The translations under genes were made by a program, and so were the position numbers. The notes below the pieces were generated by a model, which did no database searches, was not told the origin of the DNA, and saw only the letters and a program-made list of their open reading frames with translations. A stretch of 64,000 bases of DNA, from the NCBI GenBank assembly GCA_050084515.1, contig CM114271.1, forward strand, positions 24,614,001 through 24,678,000. Reading direction: 5' to 3'. This DNA comes from Blasia pusilla (taxonomy: Eukaryota > Marchantiophyta > Marchantiopsida > Blasiales). Below are positions 44,401 to 55,240 of the stretch, piece by piece (positions within the stretch are counted from its first letter, which is position 1; every line of letters begins with the position of its first letter).

Positions 44401-47400
44401 AAAGTGGATCATACCATATCCAAAGCAGAAGACTACTATGAAGTCTGATAAAAGTACTTTTCAAAGTAGCGTAGTTCTACTTAGATAGATATCAAGATTT
44501 ATCCTAAATCTTGATATCCTGACAAACTATTGAGGAATCTTAATTTTAGGACTTTCTAGAATAGATAACTGAAATAGAAGAGATCAAGGGGGACCAGCTT
44601 AAGAATTCCCAGCACTGCCTTCTTTTCTCACTATACTGTTTTGTGCTTTCCCGAGGCCAAGGTTTGTTTTGACCACTTGCAGGGAACTAGAGCATGCCAA
44701 TGACTAAGGCCTTCACAATATTCTTGGGATTCAGGGAAACTGCCACCTCCATAACTTGGACAAGAACTAAGGACACAGAGAAGTAATGGCAGTTGATTGT
44801 TTCTGGGCATCCTATTCCTTTGAAACCATGGCTCGTTAATGAGCTGGACACATTTTATTTTATTGCCACTCCAACCCTTTTGATGGAACATTTCTTCGAC
44901 TAATAAGGACCTTATCAGGGTGGTAACCGTGCGAATGACATAGTCCCAGCTTTGTTGTGCTAGTAGTCTTACAACCGGAATACTTCCACCCTCGTTCCTG
45001 ATTGGACACTGCAGGAGAGGAGTAAGAAAATAAGTATGTGCAAGAAGGATGGTTCCTTCAGAATGTGAATACTTACCATAGGTGTTCTTCAGGAATTTCC
45101 AGGTGTTGACAAACACAGAGTTTACAACACAATCTAACTTGAGTTAGTCCCCAAAATCCATCAATACCAGTGCAGCAAGTTTTGGCAGTGAACCTGGAGT
45201 TCTGAGTGTGATGGGACACCTCTGGTCATATCAACTTGGCAGTCTCAGAGAGGGCTGTTACTGTAAATTTCTGACAGGTAAACCAGTGGCGCTTCAAGGT
45301 ATCAAACCTGACATCACATCCTGTGCAGGATTTTCTTTGGTTCAAGGGAATAGGCACTATCCGAACTTCAGCCCAGTTCCTTGACAATGAATCCGTCACA
45401 AGCAGTTTTGAGTTAGAGATGCATGTAAAGCATATTCTCATTATGTGCATGTAATAGCCATGCAACAATAGATCCAACAGTCTGGATGGTGCGACACTGG
45501 GACAAGAGAAACTACCCCAATAGAAGGTATCTCATATTGGGTGAGTGCTAACCATATAGAGTGTAGATGAGCCTCCAGGTATCAACCAAGAAACTCCTTA
45601 GACACTATCAGCGTCACCTGATTGGGATCCCTGAGAGACATTACTAGCCAGTGCAGCAGTTCTGAGCGATGTATTTAAACTACTGAACTTGCCAGGTAGT
45701 AAGTGGGGATTCTCCCCCACCATCACACAAGATGCCTGAAAAGATAAAGAGAGAGAGCACTGGCTTCTAAATTTCTCATGCGTAAGAGCCACCGTGGTAT
45801 TGACAGCAGGCTTCAGATGTGGAGTGTAACTGACAGCAGTTGTGTTATCCACTTGTGGGACTCCAGTACTGGTGTAAGTTAGTCAATCTCTTGGCCTGGT
45901 GATGGCTGTGCTGGGTGTTCCGAGGCCCAGGATTGTGGCAAAACCTAATTGGGCATTGGCAATTATGATCAAGAGAAAGGGATGTCGCTGCACGTTGATC
46001 TATTTGCAATCTACTGTGCTCCTGGGCAAGATATTCCGGCACCCAGAGTCTATACTGCTTAGGAGCTTTGTTCTTAGAGATGTATGATGGATAAGGGCCA
46101 GAGATGTGGCTATCATAGAGAGACGAGGTCTTGAGTCTGAGAACTATAGAGGTATAACCAAAACAACCTTTTCCCGAGAAGTAGGAGGTGAAAAAAGAGA
46201 AAGAAAGACTGTACTCATTAAGTAGTGCCTGTCGTAGCCTTGCGACCATAGACCCCAAAAAGAGAAAGAAAGAGAACCTTTGAGAGGCAAATAGTTTGGG
46301 CTTTGGAGGTATTTTTGAAAAGGCATTCAGAATCCTGCACAAGACGAATAATCAGTTAGCACACGAAAACACGGGACATGTTCCCGGTCATCAAGGAGAA
46401 TTTATAACTGCCATGGACTTCTCCACACCAAACACACATGCAGATCTCAAGGCGGCATTCACATTGGCCTCTGAATTCTAGTACTGTCGCCCATAACAGA
46501 TCTCATTCCCCTGCAGAAAACGTAACGTCCAAAATAGCTCTCAACTAGGGAATTTCATTGATGCAGCAACTTCTCCATATTATCTAGAACTAAAACTGAA
46601 AAGTCCATTGGAGTACAAAGGCCAAACCGCTGAACAAAATATTCTTGCACAAGGGTTACTGTCTCAAAATTCTGAAGTGATCACGTACGTGTAGAGGGGA
46701 ATGTCATCATGACAGGTGTAATGGAAGATCATAAGCAGGGCATGGATGAATTGCGCAAACCAGAGGACCCAAACACAAGACTTTAGAACTAGCCACGGTA
46801 GCAAGAGGCCTGTGCAGATGTGAGAGGAGACCTAGAAAAAAGCTTTGCCACATCTTCACACTCTCGGGAGTTATAAAACCAAATGCCATTCACTTCTTGG
46901 GCAGCATTCCGGTACAACAGATAAGGAACTTGGACTTCGTATTCAAAATCACCCAGAAGATCCTCCACGAGATTCTCTGCAAATAGCAAGAGACGTTCTT
47001 AGTCCTATGTCAACCCATCCGCCACTTTTCACATGTGCCAGTTTGAAATCGTATTTTTCAGTTATGAGGAGAAGCGCAAAAAGATACAAAATCTGAATCA
47101 CAGAAAATTACAAATCGGTTAGCAAATTTTTGCCAAGTCAAGCATACCACATTATGACAATCTACCCGTCTCCCCATCCTATCTTGTACACTCCTTGGGA
47201 CATGTTTTAGATTATTCAGTACCTCACCCCAGCGAGCTACCCACCTAGACATAGTTAGAACCTAAATGCTGACTCTCATAGTTGCTGGCTCTGGGAGTTG
47301 CTTCAAGTGTCTGTCTCAGGGTAAGAGCATGTTCTCGTGAATGAATACACACCAGATCCAATTTCCCTGAGTGTTATGGCCTTCCATATGTTCGATCATG

Positions 47401-48264
47401 CACTATTTTGCAAGCAAGCGCATAATTATGAAAACGAGTAGAGTATTACCTGTACTACGCCGGTTCATGACAATAAACTGGAAACGAGGCTGTGTCCGCC
47501 TGCCAGGAGGCAAGACAACAAATTTTCAGAGGGTAACTATGGGTCAGCGATTCTCTTACAAAGAGCATTTGAAAAGAAAGCTTCAATTGTATTGTGAAGT
47601 TGCAGACTTAGCGGAACACATATAGTACTCACCGTTTCACAACAAAGAGTGAGCCCTCCACGTCCTTTCGGCTCTGCACGTACATGGGAGTGCAACTGTC
47701 AGCCATCAGCCCATCACCCCACTCATAGATTGGAAGTCTAATTCTTTTCTTGTTTCACACATCTTTTCCGTCATGACGCTGTAGACATGTCTGATCAAAG
47801 TGTAGGTCATCCAGATGACAAACTCTTCTACCTCTTCTAGACTCTCTGTGAATGTGAATGTACACCGAGTGGAGTTTAAATTAAGAGGAAGTTGGTCTCT
47901 CTGTATTGCTCAATCTATATCTCAATTACTTCTCCGATTTCGAAACCTTACTTTCTTATTAGGTTTTGACCTACATTGCGACAACAAACGTGCACTGAAA
48001 AGACAACGGGACACAAATAAATCTCGGTGCGCTGTTCAATCAGCGCGATCGGAGCCTCTTCCGGAATCAAGTCAAATGGTAATTGAGAGAGAGAGAGAGA
48101 GAGACCCATTGACTCAGTTCCACATTAAACTCGTAGAAGGTGACATGGGCAGCAGTAGTGAGTATGTCTTCCACGTGACGATCCATGCGCTGAAGCACCG
48201 TCAAATTTAGCTCTCGCGTGCTCTGCTGATCCAACACTGGCATCGGTTTTCCATTTTGTGCCAT
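41418..48264 (-). CDS. DCP1: mRNA-decapping enzyme subunit 1 (8 exons)
   Basis: Exons on the minus strand: 48264-48106, 47673-47633, 47499-47450, 46976-46832, 46334-46278, 43296-43170, 42565-42122, 41474-41418. Together they make 1,080 nt and 359 residues, against 367 for Arabidopsis DCP1, with all GT/AG junctions in phase. Residues 1-150 form the EVH1-like domain: LNLTVLQRMDRHVEDIL, HVTFYEFNVELSQW, SRKDVEGSLFVVKR, RFQFIVMNRR, DLLGDFEYEVQ and EVNGIWFYNSRECEDVAKLF. A proline-rich linker follows, with PLLQPFPPPAPPPSLAPA. The C-terminal helical trimerisation region is ITRDGVRDALFRLFQ plus NDHFIDMVYREML. DCP1 activates the DCP2 decapping enzyme in cytoplasmic processing bodies. Intron 1 opens GTCTCTCTC in a microsatellite, an unusual donor. 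Intron 5 (2,981 bp) holds LINE debris. Confidence 0.95.
44331..44380. repeat. 25-bp perfect tandem duplication in DCP1 intron 5
   Basis: Two identical units, each starting CATTATTGCC and ending GATGCTAG. Confidence 0.9.
44600..45480 (-). mobile_element. Decayed LINE 3' fragment in DCP1 intron 5
   Basis: Minus-strand translation gives NWAEVRIVPIPLNQRKSC followed by a diverged knuckle (CDVRF...HWFTC) and further on NTWKFLKNTYGKYSHSEG. These align in order with the C-terminal part of the 19.3-kb LINE ([19 protein letters not shown]...[20 protein letters not shown]). Stops are frequent. Confidence 0.6.
45481..45890 (-). mobile_element. Second decayed LINE 3' fragment in DCP1 intron 5
   Basis: Minus-strand translation contains SSLNTSLRTAALASNVSQGS, matching [18 protein letters not shown] of the intact-order LINE. 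It therefore repeats part of the same C-terminal region found in the adjacent fragment, implying two insertions or a duplication. Confidence 0.55.
46208..46256 (-). mobile_element. 49-bp LINE 3'-end remnant with perfect 16-bp target duplication
   Basis: The minus strand reads the conserved LINE terminus GTCGCAAGGCTACGACAGGC...TGAGTACAGT. It is flanked by identical 16-bp repeats AAAAAGAGAAAGAAAG at 46192-46207 and 46257-46272. The insertion begins about 6 bases inside DCP1 intron 5, next to the donor of exon 5. Confidence 0.88.
48085..48104. repeat. (GA)n microsatellite at the DCP1 exon 1 donor
   Basis: On the DCP1 strand the run reads GTCTCTCTC..., so the splice donor GT is the first two bases of the microsatellite. 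Confidence 0.9.
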
Positions 48265-48363
48265 TTTTTTCTCCCTCCCTATCCCCGCTCAGCGGGGCTC
48301 CGAGGAGTACAACCAACTCAAAAACAACCGCAAATTGCTTCCCCACCCCACCCCACCCCACCC

Positions 48364-48371
48364 AAACCCTA
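48364..48371 (+). promoter_or_regulatory. telo-box motif in the DCP1 leader/promoter
   Basis: AAACCCTA, about 100 bp upstream of the DCP1 start codon and next to a (CT)n run. Telo-boxes are known near transcription starts of plant housekeeping genes; function here is inferred. Confidence 0.5.
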
Positions 48372-48397
48372 CTCTCTCTCTCTCTCTCTCTCTCTCC
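48372..48397. repeat. (CT)n microsatellite in the DCP1 leader
   Basis: CT run on the plus strand, hence GA-rich in the DCP1 sense strand. Confidence 0.9.
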
Positions 48398-48439
48398 ACA
48401 CACTAAACACACGCACACACAATCAGAATCACTCACTCA

Positions 48440-49900
48440 CACAAAAACAAACGCAGGGGACCTCACGGGCGTTGAGCGATGAGGGCAGAGCGACCGGCAA
48501 CAGAGAAAGCACCCTAGGGCACGAGCAGGCAAGCTTACAAGGGAATCAGTCAGTCGCCCGGAATAGCAGCGCGGGGAGACTGGTATCCACGACATGCTCT
48601 CGTAAGGAGCGTCACTAGCTACAGCCCCCCTTCCGCGCTAGGAAGGACGCACGCCCACCCACTTCCCTAGCCCTGATAGCACAGGGTTCGGACAAACCAC
48701 AGCAGCGAAGCGAACAGAAGTCTACTTTCTGCTCACGCAACCTCGAAACCACTTCACCGCTAGGAACGAAACCACTGGTCCCTAGGACGCCAAACCACTC
48801 CGTCCCTTAGCTACTGTCGACGTCCGGTACCGAGCACGGTTCGGTTACGCCTGTCCGTCAGGACCCCGAGGATCCCTGCATATAAGTACGGGCCTTGGAC
48901 AGTAGAAACGCACTCCGGGTGGTTGCAGACGAACGAAAAGCCTGCCTACCTCGTACTGTTACAACGTAGGCTCCTCTGCGTCTCTACGTTTTGTACTGTA
49001 GTAATCATTCATCCATGCCTGCGCAGTCCATCCATCCGTTCCACCTACTGCGTCGGCAGACAACAGTCGCGCAACGCCGTGTACGACCCAGTAGCTGTCA
49101 ACTGCAGCGGTGAGAAGTCAGTTGACGTCCAAACAAACTATATGGTATTTGCTTTCCCCACTTCCAGAATTGCACCTGTCAGATCATACGAGAATGGATG
49201 CACGTCATCCCTCTTTGTCACGCGGTTGAACGATGAACGGAACTTCCAGTCTCCCACCTTTCCGCTATGGACTCAGCTTGACGGAATCTTCGTCAGTTCC
49301 TCTCGGTCAGACGTCTTCGACCCCTTAACATGGAGCCGTATGTATACATACTACTACTGTCCTTCGAGAGGATATTCTCCTTCTGTTTGCGAGGGACTCA
49401 GCTGCTGCGAGACTACGTCGAGTTCTCGTGTCACCAAATTAGAGGACCTGAAGCCGCGACCGGATACTAGAAGATCTATATACAACTCTTCACTACGGAC
49501 CCAACGGAAGGAGGTCGGTGGAGAATCGACAGACGCCATCCGATGAGGAATCCGATGGTCGGCCTTGAGGTGAGCGAGCGTACAGGACAGCAGATCTCGA
49601 AATCGCGAAAGATTGCCAATTGGTTATGTGGCGGAAACCGAGACCAGATGCCACGTGATGACCATTCGCAGTTAAGTCGGTCTTCGAAGGGCGAACCTAT
49701 CGCGAAATGGCGATCATAGCGGCATATCCGAGCACCTTGTCACGTGACCGACCGTACCTACGCAGCCGCCTACGACAGGGACGGGACCCCCTCCTTGTAT
49801 CTTGCTGTTGTTGGAGGCCTACTTCCTCCCACATCTAGGGCCTTCCCGCCTGTTAGCAAATGTTCAAGTTTTGGTGACAGTTTTTCCCTGTATACGCATG
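48440..49900. other. GC-richer region upstream of DCP1, no gene recognised
   Basis: Balanced base composition, unlike the AT-rich flank that follows. A TATA-like CATATAAGTACGGG lies near 48,878 and a 207-codon plus-strand open frame (48923-49546, TTG start) follows it, but its product has no recognisable domain and looks compositionally random. A TRIM- or LTR-like unit with its own TATA box is possible, but no paired repeat was found. Confidence 0.35.
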
Positions 49901-50168
49901 CGATAAGTGAATGAGATATTTTATTTATTTCAGTCGTAGAGGGAACCAAATTTATCTAGTCCGAAATGGAAGGCTTTTGGAAAAAAAAACGCTTTCTTCC
50001 CTTTTGTTAAGTTCAATGTAAGGCATGTGGCACCAATTTTAATACAAAACCTCATAAAGAAACTTCAACCCCATCTGCTTTTTATGAGCAAGTGCACGTA
50101 CCATTATAATATATTGGTAAGTTTCTGATTTATAAATGTTCATTTTAAAATTTTCCATTCCCAACGAG

Positions 50169-50308
50169 CTACATGTAAAAAACTTGAAAAATTGAGTACT
50201 CTATCACTACTTTAGAAATAAATATGGAGTAAGGTGGCCTACATGTAAAAAACTTGAAAAATTGAGTACTCTATCACTACTTTAGAAATAAATATGGAGT
50301 AAGGTGGC
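50169..50308. repeat. 70-bp perfect tandem duplication
   Basis: Units 50169-50238 and 50239-50308 appear identical; each starts CTACATGTAAAAAACTTGAA and ends AAGGTGGC. A very recent duplication in AT-rich DNA. Confidence 0.95.
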
Positions 50309-51960
50309 CGTATCAAAATGAGAGGGTTTCATTGCATTATTAATGGGGAGTGTCTCCTCAATTTGAGATCTCTTCTATTTCCAACACGTGTCTTTTTAAA
50401 CCAATAAAATCATTGGATGTTTAAGCCAATAGTGCATTTAAGATGGGTAATTCCAAATTATATAATATTCAATTGTGCACTGGGTAATTCCAAATTGTAT
50501 ACCCGTGCTTCACACGGCATTGGCTAGTCTATTGAGGTGAGTGTCCTACATATCATTCCTCCTCCTTTGATAGTATAGAATCATAGATGCAAACTATTAT
50601 GAAAGATCTAAAAAGAAAAAGAGGAGGGTACAAATTCTTTAAGAAAATTAAGAGATAGGGATTGGAGTTGGATAAGATCATTTTTTCCCCCCAAAACAAG
50701 TTAGTGGGAGGGATGGAAAAAAATTCCATTAAATGAAATTTACACAAAAGTGGTTGAGAAAGAGATTAACAAGAAAGGGAGGCTAATTACTTTTTCCAAT
50801 ATAAAGAAGGTAAAGGGGTGAGGGTTTTTTTTTTAAAGGGGGTTCATAAAGGTTTTGCACTCATTACCTCTAATCTTATAGAACTATAAATTATAAATTT
50901 ATATCAATTTTTTTCATATCATCATCCCCCTCCTCACACACAATCACATATTCACTCTTAAATAATTGAAATGCTACATATTTATAAGTTTTAAATTAGA
51001 ATCCATAAAATTTAGAAAGGTGCACTTCTTAGCTTGTCAACATATTTTGGGACTACAATGTTTTTATAATTTTTTTCAACTTAAACTTGAAAAGAATAAT
51101 AACAAAAAACAAGTAGACCAAGTTATAATATTATTGTACTCCTACTAGTGTAAAGCACAAACATATTACACAAGTGGAGTGCATTTATATAAAAAAATCA
51201 TTTTCCATGCTTTGAGAAAATAGTCATATAGGAAAAGAATGACTAAAAGGATAGAGAAAATAGATATTCAATTTTTATGATTTAATTTCAAACGATCTTA
51301 TTGCTTCTGAAAGAGTGTGATCTTATTGGCTAAAAGTGTCAAGGAGAAGTGTTTGCAAAATGAAAGGGCACGCTCCCTTAATAATATAGACATATTACCA
51401 CATCCTCCTCATTTTGAAAGAAACAAAGAAAAACAAATCTCCTTTCCTTTCATTCCATAAACCCAATGGATTACTAATGTCGTGCGGATACATGTCACTC
51501 CCAACACACATCGATTGACGTACACATGAGTCTAAGATCCGTATAATTATAAATCCTACCACAACTATGCATAAACAACTAGAAACATTAAGTTTACCCC
51601 AATCAATTCGAGCTCATTCTTATTCAAGAGAGTTAAGGCCCACTATAATGACATGGTTGCACCGTATCACCGATCCCAACAAGGGTCTCATCAAAGGAAG
51701 ATCAATTCCAAATCAACATTATCAAGATTATACCCCTCTACGCTCCTCCATAGGTGACATGTGCACCCATGTTGCCTTCTCCTAGCAAGTCACAAACAAC
51801 CTGAAGTACACAATGTACTCAAACTCTCCAATCAAGTATGGTTTTCTCACAAAGAACACTACCTCGCATGCCAACTAATCTTAAGCCTTGTATGCCCAAG
51901 TGACACTATATAAAGACTCAGGCATCCTAGCATACACTTGTTCCACCAAAATAAGGCTAA
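50309..51960. other. AT-rich intergenic DNA
   Basis: No gene recognised. Around 51,640-51,860 the sequence weakly resembles the LTR-like repeats at 7-8 kb (GGTGACATGTGCACCCATGT, AGCAAGTCACAAAC). Confidence 0.35.
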
Positions 51961-52502
51961 CCTCTAGAAGGTTGTCACTCCTCATAAATATAATATAAAC
52001 TTTAATAGAAACTTGGATGGAAAACCCATTGGGATACACAAGAGGGGGGCATAGAGAGCCAAAAATCCCGTGGGCCAAAAGCGTCCCTAAAGAGATAGAA
52101 GGGGGCCTTCCCCTTTAACGACCAAACTCACCAACATGAGAGACAATATCAGAAACACCTAGAGAACCATGGCTACTACTAAGTGGGCCTCTAGCATTGG
52201 CGTCTCCAACCGCCTCAGCTAGCCGCAAAAGCCCATTTTCTTGGGCACATTGCAAAGCTACGGAGACTCCTTTCCTACAATAAAGAATCGCAGTAGCTAA
52301 GGACAACCCATTTCTTGACTGAAGATGATGGGCGCAATCCGTAAGGAATGAGTCAACCCTCTTCCCCATAGCCCCGTACATCTCAATGGAGGGGGGTAAA
52401 TCGATGTCCATCATGAAGTCGACTATAAATGTGGGTCTTCTTTACCGCCGTTGCTCCTTATAGCAATCTCTCTTGTGCCACCACTTGGGCTCGCACCACC
52501 TC

Positions 52503-52874
52503 CTATGTAGGATCCGTCACTACAACATCCGCTACCACCACCTCAAACTCCCGCGTCATACAGAGATCAGCACGGATAAGGGGATCCCGCATCTCTCTGT
52601 GCACATGGAAGCCACTCTCTTGAGCAATACAGAACATAATATCCCACACTGCATCATGAATGGCTATCCTCTCAACCCCAACTAGAAACCGTGCCAAATG
52701 CACACCAAGTGGATCAAGACTCCGAAGACACTCGCAATGTGTCCAACCAACCACCGATGGTTGGGAGAGGCCCAATCGGAACCGCATGGCTATAGTGTAG
52801 GTAGGTGGTGCGATGCGGAAAGCTCTGATGAGGGGGCGAGCCCCCACCCATGAGCTGCCCCCTTTCCGGAGCAA
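52503..52874 (-). pseudogene. Restriction-like endonuclease domain of the R2/NeSL-like LINE
   Basis: The open piece has a CX-C...LDPLGVH-type zinc-binding stretch whose last Cys position is Phe, then HDAVWDIMFCIAQESGFHVH followed by RE and, after about 20 residues, VVVADVVV. This follows the REL-endo pattern RHD...E...D-V. It would nick target DNA to prime reverse transcription. Confidence 0.65.
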
Positions 52875-53662
52875 GAGAGAATACGGGCCCGAAACTCCAT
52901 GGGGATATTCCCATCCAACATAATAGCTCTAAACACTGCCTCAAAGTGGGCTTCCATCAAAGAAGATTGGAGCCCAGACTATCCGGAGGTAACTAGAGAA
53001 GAGAAAGTGGGAAGAATTGCTCTAGCCTCAACTAGAAGGGAGTCTTTACAAGCTGTGAGTGAAGATTGAAGTGGGAAAAGGCCATCCTCAACCTGGGAAA
53101 CGTATTGTGAAATGAGTGGTCTATCCCTAACCAAAAATTGGGAGCAAAAGACGGGTGCTTTAGTGGCCCAACTCCCTAAAAAAACTAAAGACGCCACTAA
53201 CTCAGTCGCTATAAAACCTACTCCCCCAAAGGCAATCGGCCAAGAAGCCTGTCTACTAGCTAACTCCTCCACGGGGCACTCTAAGGAGCCGGGTCCTAGT
53301 AGATCCCCAAACGCCTACATGATCTTTCTATCAAAGGATATATACAAGGAAGAAATATGGCTAGACCCCCACACGGTTTTACAAAGATAACTAGATCTAC
53401 GAGCGAAACATGATGAGAGGATGCCATAAGCTACTTGAGGGTCACCAATCCTCGTGAGATCGTTGATGTGGAGAAGATCCTCGGTAAGATCCGCCGCCAC
53501 AAAACTCGATACAAAGTCTTGGATCCCAAGTGGGACTCCCAAGATGCGAAGCCCTCCAACAGGTGTCAAGAATCCATCGGGTAAATAAATATTAGCCGAC
53601 AAGCCTGATGGAGACCGAGCCTTGCACTTTCACACCTTCACTGCGATGCCGACAAGTGCCAA

Positions 53663-54589
53663 CTATGCTAAAAAGTGCTGACATGCAAGAACAATCTGGT
53701 CTCTAGGGCCAACAATGTGAGTATCATCTGCCAACGAAGGGAAAATGCAACATGGGAAAGCCTCCACCGTAGAAAGAACTGCTTGATAATGAGCCAAAGC
53801 AAACAATGCACCACCCAAGGGGTCACCTTGACGAGCCCCGGTAGAAGACTCCAAATCCATGACCTCCTCCTCAAACCTACCATGGTGAAAATAGAGGGCC
53901 GAAGGGGCCCCATAGAAAGCTTGCACAAAGGGAATCAGGCTCGCAATAGGACCCCCTTAGTCTCTCAACTCCGTGAAGATAGTTGCCCAAGACACTAAGT
54001 TGAAGGCGTTCTCCACGTCAACTTGGAGAATCTCTCACTCATGATGTATATCCAGACAAGCCCTCAAACCTAAGGTTATAGTCTCACAACCGACTGGTGT
54101 GGCAACTCCGAATTGGTGCAGACTCATATATGACTGGAAAGCCTCACGGAATTGCAAAGCGATAGTGCGACTCACCAACCGTAAGAGCACCTCACCTATG
54201 GCAATCGGACGGATCCCTCCACCCTCCTTCAACAACGCCAAAAGTCGCCACGCCCCCAATACTTGGGCCACTGTTGTTGGCACTCTCCCTTGAGCTAGGT
54301 GAGAGGCAACCTGAAGCAACTCGGGAAAGCCGCTAGTAGATTCCTCAAGGGGAAAGCAATCACGAAGGTGTTCGTACATCATACCGGAAAACCCTCCGGC
54401 TACTATCCTAGGGGAACGTCCAATTGTCCATGCAAAGAGGGACGGATCTAGGCACAAAGTCATGTCAAGATGGAAATCACGTCCAAAAGCTGGAATGTCA
54501 ACCGTTGGACGAGGATGTAACCTTCGGAGGGCATCGATGGTAACAGCGGAAGGAAGAGCCATGTCCATAGGGCGGAGCGCACAAGCCAC
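53663..54589 (-). pseudogene. Reverse transcriptase of the R2/NeSL-like LINE
   Basis: Two open pieces (54589-54035 and 53926-53663) carry fingers and palm motifs: GFSGMMYEHL, LLKEGGGIRPIAIGEVL, FGVATPVGCETITLGLRA, then ARQGDPLGGALFALAHYQAV and the catalytic LADDTHI. A gap and frame change between 54,035 and 53,926 would remove part of motif A. Confidence 0.8.
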
Positions 54590-55240
54590 TCGCGAGTACT
54601 CACATGCTCGTCTAAGTGTCCTACATTATCGCAACCTTTATCGTTGCTGCTACAAGATCATCCGTCGAGAAACCAAGTGAGGTGCTACCTCTAGCATACG
54701 CCACAAACTTGCTTTGCAGAGGCTCCCAATCGCCTCCTCGAAAATGCCGCAATCGGGCCACAACCTCTCTATGGCCAACCTTCCCCCTCCGGATATAACA
54801 AAGACACCATCATGGAAGGAGAAGTAGTAGATATCAAGAGAGCTTATCCATAGGATCAAGTGCAATCCTAGATAGAGGAAGGAGAAAATCCTGGTGGAGC
54901 TCATCCCGAATAGCATGGGGGATCCTATGAAACAACCTCGGGCAGGGAAAACGGGTCTCAAAGAGGCCTATGATGCTTCCAAGGTGAGACCTCGACCACT
55001 CCCATGCCTCGAGAGGGAGAGATGATGCATGAAGCACCAATGAGCATCCATGGTCGATTGGAGGAACCACCCATCCAAATCTATCAAAGTCAGGATGTTT
55101 AGGCGCTAAGTGGTTCCGAATTCTTGAACGAGTGAAGAATTCAAGACAACAAAGGCATTTCATATCTCGACCAGACAACCCATGGGCCCATATACGAGAG
55201 GCCGATGCGAGTCGAGGCATGGACACCTCTCACCAAGAAG

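Larger units (their letters stand above)
51960..55240 (-). mobile_element. LINE of the restriction-like endonuclease (R2/NeSL-like) type, decayed
   Basis: Minus-strand element. Domains in order: an N-terminal C2H2-type zinc finger (CLCCLEFFTRSRIRNH...H, 55226-54834), an RT N-terminal part with AGGFSGMMYEHLRD, GGGIRPIAIGEVLLRLVSR and HQFGVATPVGCETI (54589-54035), the RT palm GARQGDPLGGALFALAHYQ and SLADDTHIVG (53926-53663), thumb-like pieces (53602-52979), then a C-terminal CCHC-like and PD-(D/E)XK region (LDPLGVHLARF, IAIHDAVWDIM, GFHVHRE, VVVADVVV; 52874-52503) and a last helical part (52414-52115). Each piece lies in a different frame, so it is inactive. The layout (N-terminal finger, RT, C-terminal nuclease) separates it from APE-type LINEs. 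The ends are approximate. Confidence 0.8.

Noticed and set aside
48923-49546. 207-codon plus-strand open frame as a gene
   Set aside because: It starts with TTG, shows no recognisable domain or codon pattern, and is not supported by splice or context evidence.
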